From Halomonas huangheensis (lineage in GTDB: Bacteria > Pseudomonadota > Gammaproteobacteria > Pseudomonadales > Halomonadaceae), in assembly GCF_001431725.1 (NCBI RefSeq), contig NZ_CP013106.1, positions 2,232,001 to 2,296,000 on the forward strand: DNA of 64,000 nucleotides. The letters are read 5' to 3'. Below the pieces are notes generated by a model. The model was not told the DNA's origin. It saw nothing but the letters and a program-made list of their open reading frames with translations, and did no database searches. The translations under genes were made by a program, and so were the position numbers. Shown in pieces: positions 44,792-54,372 of the stretch (positions are counted from its first letter, which is position 1; each line of letters starts with the position of its first letter).

Positions 44792-46321
44792 ATGAACACG
44801 ACCCGTCGTGGATTCGCGGCTGGCCTGCTGTGCTATGCCCTATTCCAGCCCATGGTCGGCTTTGCCGAGGAACGACTCGATGTGGTGGCGCCCTGGGAGA
44901 TCAACAGTATCGACCCCGTGCAGGCAGGCCATATCTTTGGGCGCATGCAGGTGGCAGAAACTCTGTTGGATACCGACCTCAAGGGGAATCTGGTACCGGG
45001 CCTTGCGACTCAATGGAGCGCTGCGGACGATGGGCTGAGTTGGCAATTCACGCTACGCGAAGGTGTTCATTTCCATGACAACAGCGAGATGACTGTCGAA
45101 GCTGTCGCGCAGTCGCTCAACCGTACTCTGAACAACCCTGGTGTCCTCTCCCAGGCCGAGATCGAGAGCATTGAAGCGGTTGACGGTGGTGTGCGCATCT
45201 CGCTTGCCGCGCCCTATTCCGCTCTTCCGGCACTGATGACGCACTACTCGACGCAGATTCTGGCTCCGGCGGCCTATGGTGAAGATGGCAAGGTCCAGGA
45301 ACTGATCGCCACAGGCCCTTTCCGCATCGTCAGCCTCCAGACACCTCAACGCCTTGAGGCTGAGCGCTTCGACGATTACTGGGGCGAAGCACCTGAAATC
45401 CCGGCTGTCAGCTATCTCGCTGCGCCACGTGGAGAGACTCGTGCGCTGATGGCTCAGAGCGGTGATGCCGATATCGCCTTCACTCTGGATGCTGCCAGCC
45501 AGGCTCGCTTGCGCATGACACCCAGCGTCGAGCTGTTTGCGGAACCCATCCCACGTACCGTCACCGTGAAGCTCAACGCTGCGCGTGAAGGCTTCGACAG
45601 TGTCGAGGAACGGCGTGCTCTGAGCCTTGCCATCAACCGTCAAGGTATCGCGCGAGGTGTCATGCGGGTCGAGGACGCAGCGACTGACCAGTTGATGCCA
45701 GCGGGTCTGGGAGCGTGGCACCTGGATGGTCTCGGCCAACCTGAGCAGGACCTGGAGGAAGCCCGTAATCTACTGGCCTCCCAAGGCTGGGCTCCCGGAG
45801 AGGACGGCATCCTGCAACTCGACGGCAAGCCTTTCAGTGTGACGCTGACGACCTTTGCTGACCGCCCGGAGCTTCCGGTAATAGCCACAGCGCTACAGGA
45901 GCAGTGGAGTCAGTTGGGGGTCGATGTCAGTGTGAATGTCGGCAACTCCAGCGAGATCCCATCCAGCCATCAGGATGGCTCACTCGATATGGGGCTGTTG
46001 GCACGTAACTTCGGTCTGGTCCCTGATCCGCTGGCGACCATCCGCCAGGATTTCGGACCTGAAGGCGGTGATTGGGGTGCCATGAACTGGAACAGTTCTG
46101 AACTCGAAGGCATCGTCTCGGAGCTGGTCAATGCCACTGATGAGAGCCGTAAGGCTTCCCTCGCCCACGATGCCGCCGAGATTCTGCACGACCAGCTGCC
46201 GGTCATTGCTGTGGCGTCATATGTGCAGACGGCTGCGGTCAACGCACGCCTGAATGGGTTTGCCATTGATCCTTTCGAGCGTAGCTATCGCCTGTCCGAG
46301 CTGTCCTGGGAGGCGGAATGA
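44792..46321 (+). CDS. Substrate-binding protein of a nickel/peptide-type ABC importer
   Basis: A 509-residue family 5 solute-binding protein. An N-terminal export signal with a twin Arg (TTRRGFAAGLLCYALFQPM, cleavage near GFAEE) is followed by the usual cluster-C layout: ETLLDTDLKGNLVPGLATQW, the FTLREGVHFHDNSEMTVEAV block and LIATGPFRIVSL. Similarity in organisation to NikA is clear, but the metal-chelating residues cannot be judged by eye, so peptide, nickel or metallophore are all possible. The stop overlaps the permease start by 4 bp. First gene of a four-gene operon. Confidence 0.88.
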   Translation: MNTTRRGFAAGLLCYALFQPMVGFAEERLDVVAPWEINSIDPVQAGHIFGRMQVAETLLDTDLKGNLVPGLATQWSAADDGLSWQFTLREGVHFHDNSEMTVEAVAQSLNRTLNNPGVLSQAEIESIEAVDGGVRISLAAPYSALPALMTHYSTQILAPAAYGEDGKVQELIATGPFRIVSLQTPQRLEAERFDDYWGEAPEIPAVSYLAAPRGETRALMAQSGDADIAFTLDAASQARLRMTPSVELFAEPIPRTVTVKLNAAREGFDSVEERRALSLAINRQGIARGVMRVEDAATDQLMPAGLGAWHLDGLGQPEQDLEEARNLLASQGWAPGEDGILQLDGKPFSVTLTTFADRPELPVIATALQEQWSQLGVDVSVNVGNSSEIPSSHQDGSLDMGLLARNFGLVPDPLATIRQDFGPEGGDWGAMNWNSSELEGIVSELVNATDESRKASLAHDAAEILHDQLPVIAVASYVQTAAVNARLNGFAIDPFERSYRLSELSWEAE

Positions 46322-47286
46322 GTCGTGCCATTTCCACTACTACTCTCCGCCTACAACGCCTGCTGCTGCAGCGCTTTTTCCAGGCAGGCCTGGTGGCATG
46401 GGTGGTCGGCACCCTGACCTTCATTCTGACCCGTGCGTTACCCGGTGACATGGCCTTTCGCATCGCCGCGGGACGCTATGGTTACGAGCAGGTGGATGCG
46501 CAGGCGGCCGCGGCGGTACGCGCCGAGCTGGGGTTGGATCAGTCCGCTATCGCGGCGTACTTTCAATGGTTCAGTGATCTGTTGTCGCTGGATCTTGGTC
46601 GTTCGCTGGTCAGCGGCGAAAGCGTAGTCAGCGAGCTTTACCACCAATTGGGGCATTCGCTGGATCTAGCGTTGATGGCGGTGCTGTTGGCACTGGTCAT
46701 CGGTGTTCCGTTGGGCATCCTCTGCGGCCTCAAACCCAATGGCTGGTTGGACCGCGCCGCGCTGGTTGCGGCGGTCGCTCTGCGTTCCTTGCCGCCGTTC
46801 GTGATCGGACTACTGTTGATTCTACTGTTTGCGATAAGCCTTGGTTGGTTACCCGCGGCTGGCCATGGCAGCGGTGGGCACCTGTGGCTGCCTGCATTGA
46901 CGCTGGCATTGGGCCTCGCTGCAGTATCGGCGCGGGTCAGTCGCCACTCCATGGCGCGTGTCGCATCATCGCCCTATTACGCTTTTTCCCGCACCAAAGG
47001 ACTCGGTGAACGGCAAACGCTTACCCGCCACGGGCTGCGTAACGTCGCGGTTCCTGTCATTGCCTACCTTGCTGTACAGCTGGTGTACCTCGTTGAAGGA
47101 GTGGTGGTCATTGAATCGCTGTTTGCGTGGCCCGGCATCGGCCATGCGCTTGTCCATGCCGTTGTTGCGAGGGACGTGCCAATGATCCAGGGCACTGCAT
47201 TGGTCATGGGATTGCTGTTCGTCGCCTTGAATACGCTGGTGGACCTTATCACTCTATACCTTGACCCCAGGAGGCGTCTGGCATGA
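46318..47286 (+). CDS. ABC permease, NikB/DppB-type
   Basis: A 322-residue inner membrane permease with about six helices. It opens with WVVGTLTFILTRALPGDMA, the typical NikB/DppB start, and has the cytoplasmic coupling loop ARVSRHSMARVASSPYYAFSRTKGLGE with the EAA-type pattern, then the final GVVVIESLFAWPGIGHALVHAV. It forms the channel with the next gene product. It overlaps both the binding-protein gene and the second permease gene by 4 bp (ATGA). Confidence 0.92.
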   Translation: MSRAISTTTLRLQRLLLQRFFQAGLVAWVVGTLTFILTRALPGDMAFRIAAGRYGYEQVDAQAAAAVRAELGLDQSAIAAYFQWFSDLLSLDLGRSLVSGESVVSELYHQLGHSLDLALMAVLLALVIGVPLGILCGLKPNGWLDRAALVAAVALRSLPPFVIGLLLILLFAISLGWLPAAGHGSGGHLWLPALTLALGLAAVSARVSRHSMARVASSPYYAFSRTKGLGERQTLTRHGLRNVAVPVIAYLAVQLVYLVEGVVVIESLFAWPGIGHALVHAVVARDVPMIQGTALVMGLLFVALNTLVDLITLYLDPRRRLA

Positions 47287-48119
47287 TCGCATCTCGTTCT
47301 CCGAGCCTGTTGCTCTCGGTTTCGCGCTTTCGTTGGCGCTTCGCCGGAGCAAGGCAGTGCGGCCTGGCGCTTCTCGTCGCCCTTGTGGCCTTTGCCTGGC
47401 TTGCACCACTGTTGTTCAACGTGGATTCATCACGCCAGGACCTGATGAATACTCTCGCCGCTCCCGGCATCCAGCACCCACTGGGTACTGATCACCTCGG
47501 ACGTAGCATGTTGGCTCGGGTCGCGTCAGCCATCCGCCTGTCGCTTGGCCTGGCGTTGTTGAGCGTTGCCACTGCTGCCCTACCCGGTCTGTTGGCTGGT
47601 GTTGTTGCCGGCTGGCGCGGTGGTTGGACGGATCGACTACTCAGCACCGCTGCAGATTGTGTGCTGGCACTGCCGGGATTGCTGTTGGTGCTGATGTTGG
47701 CGGCGATTGCTCCCGGCAACTTCTGGACGCTGTATATCGGTATCGCGCTGGTGCTGTGGGTCGAATACTTCCGGGTCGTACGCAGCGCTACGCGACTGCT
47801 GGCCGCCTCTCCGCAAGTCGAGTCGTCGCAACTGCTCGGCTTCAGCCGTTGGTATATCTTCCGTCGCCACCTATGGCCTGAGTTGGCCCCTCAGGTTACA
47901 ACGCTTGCCGCCTTCGGTGCTGCCACCTCTATTCTGGCGGTGTCGTCGCTGGGATTTGTCAGTATCGGCCTCAAACCGCCTACCGCAGAACTCGGCTTGA
48001 TGATGACCGAGCTGTTTCCCTACTACCAGGAAGCACCGTGGGTTCTGGCCCAGCCGGTACTGGCCTTGTTCTTGATGGTACTGAGCTTTCATCTACTGGC
48101 TGGGAAGGAGCCGCAATGA
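47283..48119 (+). CDS. ABC permease, NikC/DppC-type
   Basis: A 278-residue permease of the NikC/DppC type. It contains HPLGTDHLGRSMLARVASAI, the family signature, an EAA-like loop VESSQLLGFSRWYIFRRHLWPELAPQ and the closing ILAVSSLGFVSIGLKPPTAELGLMM. It pairs with the upstream permease. Its stop overlaps the ATPase start by 4 bp. The C-terminus ends LLAGKEPQ. Confidence 0.92.
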   Translation: MIASRSPSLLLSVSRFRWRFAGARQCGLALLVALVAFAWLAPLLFNVDSSRQDLMNTLAAPGIQHPLGTDHLGRSMLARVASAIRLSLGLALLSVATAALPGLLAGVVAGWRGGWTDRLLSTAADCVLALPGLLLVLMLAAIAPGNFWTLYIGIALVLWVEYFRVVRSATRLLAASPQVESSQLLGFSRWYIFRRHLWPELAPQVTTLAAFGAATSILAVSSLGFVSIGLKPPTAELGLMMTELFPYYQEAPWVLAQPVLALFLMVLSFHLLAGKEPQ

Positions 48120-49534
48120 AGACGATCATGGAAGTTCGTGATCTCAGTGTCACCACCAGCGACAACACCACACTGGTATGGCCGATCTCCTTTACTCTCC
48201 AGCCCGGTATTCCGCTGACATTGCTCGGCGAGACGGGGTCCGGCAAGAGCCTGTTGGCCCAGGCGCTGATGGGAAATCTGCCATCGGGACTCAAGGCTAG
48301 CGGCGTCGTCATGATCGATGGTGAAGACTTGATGAGCATGCCGGAGAATCAGCGTCGCAGCTGGTGGGGACGGCGTATGACCATGCTACCTCAGGAACCC
48401 TGGCATGCCCTTGACCCGATCATGCGCGTCGGCGCGCAGATTCAGGAGGGCCATCAACTGGTGGCGGGACTGGAGGCTTCCGCTGCGCGGAATGCCATGC
48501 TCGACGATCTGGCGACGCTGGGGCTGAACGATAGTGAATTCAAACTGCCGATGCAGTTGTCCGGCGGTATGGCCCAGCGAGCAGCTTTCGCGGCGGCACG
48601 TGCTGGTAATGCTCCCATTGTTATCGCCGATGAGCCCACCAAGGGGCTGGACAGTGCGCGTCGTGATGATGTCGTGCGACTGCTTCGCGAAGCGCTGGGG
48701 TCGGCCGGTGGCCTATTGACCATCACTCACGACATGGCGGTGGCCGAGCAATTGGGCGGCATGGTCATGATCATGCGCCGTGGAGAGTGTCTCGAAAGCG
48801 GCAAGTCCGAGACAGTGCTGGCAGCGCCACAAAGTGCTTACGGTCAACAGTTGATGGCCGCCAACCCGGAACGCTGGCCAGCACGGCAGCTGCCGCCGTC
48901 CGCTTCAGCGGATGTGGTGCTCGACGCCAGAGAAGTGTCACTGCAGCGTGGTGGCAAAGCGCTGTTCAAGGACCTTTCTCTTGCATTGCATCGTGGCGAG
49001 ATCCTTGGCGTCAATGGTGCCAGCGGCAGTGGCAAGAGCAGTCTTGGTGATCTGCTGCTGGGCTTGATTCCGCCCGACAGTGGACAGGTCCTGCGCGCGG
49101 AAGGCATTGCCGCGACGCGCTTCCTGAAGCTCTACCAGGACCCGCCCGCAGCCTTCTCTCCCTGGTGGCGATTGGGCACCTTGCTCAAGGATCTATGCAA
49201 ACTGCACAAACTGAGCTGGGCTATCATCCCGCCACTGATGGAGCGTCTGAGTCTGGCACCGGAGCTGCTGGAGCGACGCCCGGACAGCATCTCCGGAGGC
49301 GAGCTGCAGCGCTTCTCGATTCTAAGAGCACTGATGCTCGAACCGGTGTTTCTGTTTGCCGACGAGCCGACCTCGCGACTGGACCCCATCACTCAGCAAC
49401 AGACGCTGGAATTGTTGATCGAACTGGCTCGAGAGCGTGACTGCGCGCTGCTGCTCGTCAGCCATGATCGCGCTCTGGTCGATCATGCCTGTGACCGGCA
49501 GATTTCTCTGCAGACCTCAGCTATCTGCGTGTAA
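48116..49534 (+). CDS. Fused double ABC ATPase (NikD-NikE type)
   Basis: A 472-residue protein with two ABC domains in one chain. Domain 1: Walker A GETGSGKS at residues 38-45, signature LSGGMAQRAAFAAA, Walker B IVIADEPTKGLD. Domain 2: Walker A GASGSGKSSLGDLLLG (near residue 302), signature ISGGELQRFSILRAL, Walker B FLFADEPTSRLD. In most nickel/peptide systems these are two genes; here they are fused. Both sites look catalytically complete. The start at 48116 lies after GGAAGGAG. An upstream in-frame start at 48038 would run antiparallel into the permease end and is rejected. Confidence 0.9.
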   Translation: MKTIMEVRDLSVTTSDNTTLVWPISFTLQPGIPLTLLGETGSGKSLLAQALMGNLPSGLKASGVVMIDGEDLMSMPENQRRSWWGRRMTMLPQEPWHALDPIMRVGAQIQEGHQLVAGLEASAARNAMLDDLATLGLNDSEFKLPMQLSGGMAQRAAFAAARAGNAPIVIADEPTKGLDSARRDDVVRLLREALGSAGGLLTITHDMAVAEQLGGMVMIMRRGECLESGKSETVLAAPQSAYGQQLMAANPERWPARQLPPSASADVVLDAREVSLQRGGKALFKDLSLALHRGEILGVNGASGSGKSSLGDLLLGLIPPDSGQVLRAEGIAATRFLKLYQDPPAAFSPWWRLGTLLKDLCKLHKLSWAIIPPLMERLSLAPELLERRPDSISGGELQRFSILRALMLEPVFLFADEPTSRLDPITQQQTLELLIELARERDCALLLVSHDRALVDHACDRQISLQTSAICV

Positions 49535-49600
49535 CGCATGGGCGGATAACTGCTGCTGGCTCTCCTGATCGGGCTATGCCAGCATATTTGGCATTGTGAA

Positions 49601-49625
49601 AGTGGGCTCCCCAGCGGAGTCCACT
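49601..49625. other. Stem-loop between the ABC operon and the MFS gene
   Basis: AGTGGGCTCC (49601-49610) pairs with GGAGTCCACT (49616-49625) apart from one G-T pair, with a 5-base loop. It lies between the ATPase stop (49534) and the MFS start (49654). No T-run follows, so it may be a weak terminator or processing stem that lowers readthrough into the MFS gene. Confidence 0.45.
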
Positions 49626-49653
49626 CTTGCGCCACTCGGTCAGGGAAGTTCCG

Positions 49654-50847
49654 ATGACGACATTACAGGAGTATGAGTTCACCGCTGTGCAATCACGACG
49701 CGAGCGCGCCACTCGCCTGATCTTTCTGATCGCCGGAATTTCCATGGCTTGCTGGGCTCCGTTGGTTCCCTATCTCAAGACACGCCTGGCGATTGATGCC
49801 GGTGATCTTGGGTTGCTGCTGCTGTGCCTGGGAATCGGTTCGCTGGTTGCGATGCCAATGACTGGCGCAATGGTCGCACGCTACGGAGCACGCCGAGTGA
49901 TTGCAGTCAGTGCGCTGGCAAGCCTGGTGTGTCTACCGCTGCTCGCCAGCCTGACCTGGCTGTGGGCAGCGTTTGCCACATTGCTGGTGTTCGGGGCGGC
50001 CATAGGCATGCTCGATGTGGCGATGAATCTACAGGCGGTGGTCGTCGAACGTGATAGTGGGCGTAACATCATGTCTGGCTTTCATGGCTTGTTCAGTCTT
50101 GGCTCGATCATCGGCGTAGGCATCATGATGGCACTACTCGCCTGGGGGATGCTGCCTTGGATGGCGACCCTGATGGTGGTAGTGGTGTCGCTGGCCGCCC
50201 TCGCCATGGCATGGAATGGCCTGATGACTGAAGTTGCCGCCCCTTCCGAGGCCCCTGCTTTTGCCATGCCGAGAGGCATCGTGCTGTTGCTGGGTAGCGT
50301 TTGCGCCGTGAGCTTTCTCGTCGAAGGCGCAATGCTCGATTGGGTGGCGGTACTGCTGCATGAATATCGCCATGTCGATACCGCTCATGCTGGCCTCGGT
50401 TATGGCGTATTCTCAGTGGCAATGACCATTGGTCGGCTGACCGGTGACAAGGTGACGGCTCAGCTCGGGTATATCCGTGTCGCTGTGCTTGGAGGGTTTG
50501 TGGCTGCAGTTGGCATGCTACTGGTTGGATTGGTGCCACATTGGTCGGGTGCTGCAGCCGGTTGCATTCTGGTCGGCTTCGGCTGCGCGAATCTGGTGCC
50601 GATCATGTTCACATTGGCCGGTCGTCAGTCGTTGATGCCGGATGCGATTGCCCTGCCTGCGGTGGCCACCATGGGCTATGCCGGAATTCTGGCCGGACCG
50701 GCGGCGATCGGCTTTGTCGCCAGCGGCACCAGCCTGGTAACGGCCCTGCTGATGCTGGTTGTGCTGCTGATCCTCGCCAGCCTGGTGGCGGCGAGGATCA
50801 AGCATTCACCCCATCTATCGTTGGACAATCAGTCCGCGAATTCCTGA
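49654..50847 (+). CDS. MFS transporter (YbjJ-like)
   Basis: A 397-residue major facilitator protein with ~12 hydrophobic segments. The loop-2/3 signature is GAMVARYGARRVI, and the early FLIAGISMACWAPLVPYLK and GFHGLFSLGSIIG segments resemble the YbjJ/FucP-like group. The start at 49654 has AGGGAAG upstream. It follows the ABC importer on the same strand with a stem-loop between them and may be cotranscribed at lower level. In metallophore loci an MFS exporter often accompanies such an importer, but no biosynthesis genes are here, so the role stays open. Confidence 0.85.
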   Translation: MTTLQEYEFTAVQSRRERATRLIFLIAGISMACWAPLVPYLKTRLAIDAGDLGLLLLCLGIGSLVAMPMTGAMVARYGARRVIAVSALASLVCLPLLASLTWLWAAFATLLVFGAAIGMLDVAMNLQAVVVERDSGRNIMSGFHGLFSLGSIIGVGIMMALLAWGMLPWMATLMVVVVSLAALAMAWNGLMTEVAAPSEAPAFAMPRGIVLLLGSVCAVSFLVEGAMLDWVAVLLHEYRHVDTAHAGLGYGVFSVAMTIGRLTGDKVTAQLGYIRVAVLGGFVAAVGMLLVGLVPHWSGAAAGCILVGFGCANLVPIMFTLAGRQSLMPDAIALPAVATMGYAGILAGPAAIGFVASGTSLVTALLMLVVLLILASLVAARIKHSPHLSLDNQSANS

Positions 50848-50857
50848 GCGGGCGGTA

Positions 50858-51952
50858 TCAAGTGGCGACCATCACGCGTTTCTGAAGTCGCTGCTGCAAC
50901 TGATCGATCACTACAGCGATGATGATGACCAGGCCCATGATAACCATCTGCCAGAAGTTGCTGACGCCGGACATCACCATGCCATCGTTGAGAATACTGA
51001 TCACACAGGCACCGATCACCGAGCCGATGACTGATCCTCGTCCGCCTGCCAGTGCGGTACCTCCCAGTACAACAGCGGCGATGGCGCGCAGTTCATAGGT
51101 ATCGCCGGTCATCGGATGGCCGGTCTGCAATTGAGAGGTCACGATCAGACCCACGATAGCGGCACAGAACCCTGAGAAGACATACACCCAGAGTTTGATT
51201 CTTCTGACACGAAGGCCAGAGAATACTGCCGCGCTCTCGTTGCCGCCGATGGCGTAAACGTAGCGACCAAAGGGCGTCTTGAGACTGACCAGCCAGGCCG
51301 CCAGTGTCAGGCCCAGCAGCAACCACACCGGAATGCCGATACCAAGAAACTGGCCATTGCCGAGCATCGAAAAGCCGGTATTTCCCAGCGCTTCGTGTCC
51401 CGCAAGCTTCGAGAAGGTGCCGCCATTGTTGAACAGCAGCGCTGCACCGCGTACCACATAGAGCATGCCGAGGGTGGCGATGAATGGCGCTACGTTCAGC
51501 CAGGTAATCAGCGCGCCGTTGATAAAGCCAATCGCTGCACCCACCAGGCAGGTCAACAGAATAACTTCGGGCACGCTGAAGAACAGCGTGTAGTCACCGA
51601 AGGAAATCCCCTGCATCAGTAGAAAGCCCGCAAACATGCCGCTGAAGCCAACCGTCGAACCAACCGATAGATCGATGCCCCCGGTCAGAATCACCAGCGT
51701 CATGCCGATCGATAGAATCCCGATCACAGTGATGTGTTGGGCCATGATCAGCATGTTGCCTGTGGTCAGGAAGTTGTCCACGGTAATCGAGAAGAACAAC
51801 ACCACCGCGATCAAGGCGACAAAGATCCGTAACTTGAGAACCTTCAGCAATACACGCGAGGCCTGACGGCTACTGCCCTGCTGCTGTGCCTGATCTGGCT
51901 TGTGCATCTCACCTGATGATGCCGGCTCTGAAATGGAAGTAGTGGACATCAT
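50858..51952 (-). CDS. Ribose-type sugar ABC permease (RbsC family)
   Basis: A 364-residue permease with about eight to ten helices, family RbsC/XylH/AraH. Signatures: GMTLVILTGGIDLSVGSTVG, FINGALITWLNVAPFIATLG, YAIGGNESAAVFSGL and ALAGGRGSVIGSVIGA. The N-terminal ~30 residues are cytosolic, Gln/Ser-rich. Tandem start codons (51952, 51949) overlap the stop of the ATPase gene. It is the last gene of the minus-strand sugar operon, ending 10 bp from the convergent MFS gene. Confidence 0.93.
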   Translation of the reverse strand: MMSTTSISEPASSGEMHKPDQAQQQGSSRQASRVLLKVLKLRIFVALIAVVLFFSITVDNFLTTGNMLIMAQHITVIGILSIGMTLVILTGGIDLSVGSTVGFSGMFAGFLLMQGISFGDYTLFFSVPEVILLTCLVGAAIGFINGALITWLNVAPFIATLGMLYVVRGAALLFNNGGTFSKLAGHEALGNTGFSMLGNGQFLGIGIPVWLLLGLTLAAWLVSLKTPFGRYVYAIGGNESAAVFSGLRVRRIKLWVYVFSGFCAAIVGLIVTSQLQTGHPMTGDTYELRAIAAVVLGGTALAGGRGSVIGSVIGACVISILNDGMVMSGVSNFWQMVIMGLVIIIAVVIDQLQQRLQKRVMVAT

Positions 51953-53577
51953 CCGACTCCTTGAGTGTCGTGAGGCATCTCTTGCCGTGTTGAGGGGAAA
52001 TCGCCGTTCAGCCGAGTAGCCGTCGGTGACGCCTGGCGGGTGATCAAGTCCCGCTCCGCCTTGTCGCGTGGCAGATCGGCGGTGATGCGCCCAGCAGCCA
52101 TGACCAGTACCCGGTCGGATACGGCCAACACCTCATCGAGTTCCGAAGTGGTATAGATGATCGCCACTCCCTGCTGGGCGATGGCATTCATGGCGCGATA
52201 GATTTCGGCCTTGGCACCGACATCGACGCCCCTGGTCGGCTCATCGAACAACAGCACTCGAGGATTGGTCAGCAGCGCCTTGCCGATTACGACCTTCTGC
52301 ATATTGCCGCCACTCAGCGTGGTGATGGCATGCTGTGCATGTGGAGCCTTGATGCCCAACTGTTCGATCATCTCGTCGCAATGCTGAATTTCCTGGTGAC
52401 GCTTGATCAACCGCAGACCAAACAGTCGGCTGCAACAGCGGCCGATACTCGACAGGGTCATGTTGTCGCGTACCGACATCGGTTGGATCATACCGTCGCC
52501 TTGACGGTCTTCGGGGACCAGCGCGATACCGGCACGAATACGCTCTGCCGGTGGCGAGCGACCGAGCAGCGAGCCATCGAAATGAATATCGCCAGAGGCG
52601 CTGCCGTGCAGACCCATCAATGTTTCCATCAGCTCGGTGCGGCCAGCTCCCATCAGGCCGTAGATGCCAACCACCTCTCCACGGCATAGTTCAAGGTCAA
52701 CCTGATCCAGCGCCATTGTCCCGTTCGGGCGCTTGAGCATCAGCTTGCTCACCTGGAGGATCGGTTCGCCGATCTGGCGCGATTGATAATCGAAGGCGCG
52801 TCGTTCGTCGCCGACCATCTGTCGCACGATCCATGGAATATCGATGTTGTGCACTTCATCGACACCGACGATGCGTCCATTGCGCAATACGGTGATATGG
52901 TCACCGATACGAATGATCTCCTCGAGACGGTGGGAGATGTAGATGATCGCCACGCCCTGGCTACGCAGGGTATCGATGATCCCGAACAGCACCTCGACTT
53001 CCTTCTGACTCAGCGCCGAGGTCGGTTCATCCATGATCAGCACATTAACGTCGCGACTAAGCACCCGCGCGATCTCGATCAGCTGTTGCTGGCCGACATA
53101 CAAGTCACCGACGCGAGTGAAGGGATCGACATCCAGACCAACGCGCTCCAGCAGCTGCTGGGCTTCGCGGTACTGGGCCTTGACGTCAATCAGCCCTGCA
53201 CGACGCTTCTCTCGACCAATGAACAGGTTTTCTGCGATAGACAGGTCCTGAAACAGGTTCAGTTCCTGAAAGACGATACCGATTCCGGCGCGTTCTGCCG
53301 CACGCACGCTGTGAAAGTGTACCGGGCTGCCCTTGACCAGAATCTGGCCACTGGAAGGACGTTCCACACCGGCGAGCAGCTTCATCAATGTCGATTTGCC
53401 CGCGCCGTTCTCACCAATCAGCACGTTGACGCTAGCGGGGAAGACCTCGTAGTCGACGTTATCCAGCGCCAGGGTGCCGGGATAGCGTTTGCTTGCCCCC
53501 TTGACCTGGATCAGCGCATGGTCACTGCAATCCGGGGGAAAGGCCGAATGGTTGGCGATATCTGCTGAGGCAGCCAT
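51949..53577 (-). CDS. Ribose-type sugar ABC ATPase (RbsA family)
   Basis: A 542-residue double ATPase. The first cassette has Walker A GENGAGKSTLMKLLAG and signature YVGQQQLIEIARVL; the second has the degenerate Walker A GLMGAGRTELMETLMG and LSGGNMQKVVIGKAL usual in RbsA. GGAGG lies before the ATG at 53577. The frame extends to 53640 without support. Located 5 bp after DUF2291 and overlapping the permease, so all three are cotranscribed. Confidence 0.94.
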   Translation of the reverse strand: MAASADIANHSAFPPDCSDHALIQVKGASKRYPGTLALDNVDYEVFPASVNVLIGENGAGKSTLMKLLAGVERPSSGQILVKGSPVHFHSVRAAERAGIGIVFQELNLFQDLSIAENLFIGREKRRAGLIDVKAQYREAQQLLERVGLDVDPFTRVGDLYVGQQQLIEIARVLSRDVNVLIMDEPTSALSQKEVEVLFGIIDTLRSQGVAIIYISHRLEEIIRIGDHITVLRNGRIVGVDEVHNIDIPWIVRQMVGDERRAFDYQSRQIGEPILQVSKLMLKRPNGTMALDQVDLELCRGEVVGIYGLMGAGRTELMETLMGLHGSASGDIHFDGSLLGRSPPAERIRAGIALVPEDRQGDGMIQPMSVRDNMTLSSIGRCCSRLFGLRLIKRHQEIQHCDEMIEQLGIKAPHAQHAITTLSGGNMQKVVIGKALLTNPRVLLFDEPTRGVDVGAKAEIYRAMNAIAQQGVAIIYTTSELDEVLAVSDRVLVMAAGRITADLPRDKAERDLITRQASPTATRLNGDFPSTRQEMPHDTQGVG

Positions 53578-53582
53578 ACGTC

Positions 53583-54221
53583 TTACCTCCTCTCCAGCGT
53601 CACTGGCGTTATCTGTAGGGTCCGTTCTCCGCCCGCCCAACTGGCGTAGGCCCCAATCACATGAATGGGCTCTTCGACCTTGAACTCTCCAGCAGCATTC
53701 ACCAGCGCCAGAACCTCACTATTGAGGTCGTCGGATAGCGTAGCGAAGTCGTTCTGGTTGCCGACATCGCTGTACTTCAATTCGGGGTAACCGTCACGAA
53801 CCGCAGTGCCAGGCACTACCGGTCCGGTCAGCACTTCGACCTGGGTGCCACCATCGGTGGAGAAACCGATCTTGCCAACACGTGAAGACGTATCAACGGA
53901 TGCCACTACGCCGGAAGCCTCTACCCAGAAAGTACAGGGAAAGGCCTGGCTGGCCTGGGTACCGTACTCGCTGCATGCAGCGTCATAGCCCTGCTGCTCA
54001 ATGGCAGCGACGACGTCATCAATCGCATGGGCATGGTCCGTCGCCCAGGGGAGTATCTGGTCATTCAGCAACGCAGTGACATCAATGGCCTCGACAGTAC
54101 CTTCATTGCGTATCGCCTCTAGTTCAGCGGACGAGACCAACTTGAACCCGGTCGTTGCCAATACGCTGACCAGGGCTGTCGCCAGCAGCGCAGGCTTGAG
54201 ACTGATTGTTGATGTATTCAT
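53583..54221 (-). CDS. DUF2291 periplasmic protein of a sugar ABC system
   Basis: A 212-residue protein of family DUF2291. The N-terminus is a membrane anchor or signal (LKPALLATALVSVLATTGFKLV), then ELEAIRNEGTVEAIDVTALLNDQILPW and a central FWVEASGVVASVDTSSRVGKIGF. Members are almost always encoded beside ribose-type ABC genes; the function is unknown, presumably accessory to uptake. The start at 54221 is preferred to a TTG at 54248. It lies between rbsA-like and rbsB-like genes. Confidence 0.85.
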   Translation of the reverse strand: MNTSTISLKPALLATALVSVLATTGFKLVSSAELEAIRNEGTVEAIDVTALLNDQILPWATDHAHAIDDVVAAIEQQGYDAACSEYGTQASQAFPCTFWVEASGVVASVDTSSRVGKIGFSTDGGTQVEVLTGPVVPGTAVRDGYPELKYSDVGNQNDFATLSDDLNSEVLALVNAAGEFKVEEPIHVIGAYASWAGGERTLQITPVTLERR

Positions 54222-54246
54222 TGGTGCACCGCCATGCGTGTTCAGC

Positions 54247-54276
54247 AAAAAGCACTATGGGAAAAAAGCACTATGG
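54247..54276. repeat. 16-bp-period duplication upstream of DUF2291
   Basis: AAAAAGCACTATGG occurs at 54247-54260 and again at 54263-54276, a direct duplication with 16-bp period in the leader of the DUF2291 gene. Part of a repeat-rich spacer that extends to 54492. Confidence 0.85.
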
Positions 54277-54319
54277 AAAGGACCGCCAGGCAAATGGATC
54301 AAGCCAGTGACCAAAGCAA

Positions 54320-54364
54320 TTGATCCAGGAGTAACTGACCCAAGAGCAGCTGACCCAGGAGAAA
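54320..54364. repeat. Three imperfect 15-bp tandem units
   Basis: Units TTGATCCAGGAGTAA (54320-54334), CTGACCCAAGAGCAG (54335-54349) and CTGACCCAGGAGAAA (54350-54364) share the core TGAyCCArGAG. They lie in the spacer between the rbsB-like and DUF2291 genes. Confidence 0.8.
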
Positions 54365-54372
54365 CGGTCTAA

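Noticed and set aside
48038..48115. N-terminal extension of the fused ATPase
   Set aside because: It would overlap the permease by 82 bp and adds a Gly/Ser-rich stretch not seen in ABC ATPases; the ATG at 48116 has a proper ribosome-binding site.
52783..53568. 261-codon plus-strand frame antisense to the RbsA-like ATPase gene
   Set aside because: Fully overlaps a complete ATPase with both Walker motifs; no independent features.
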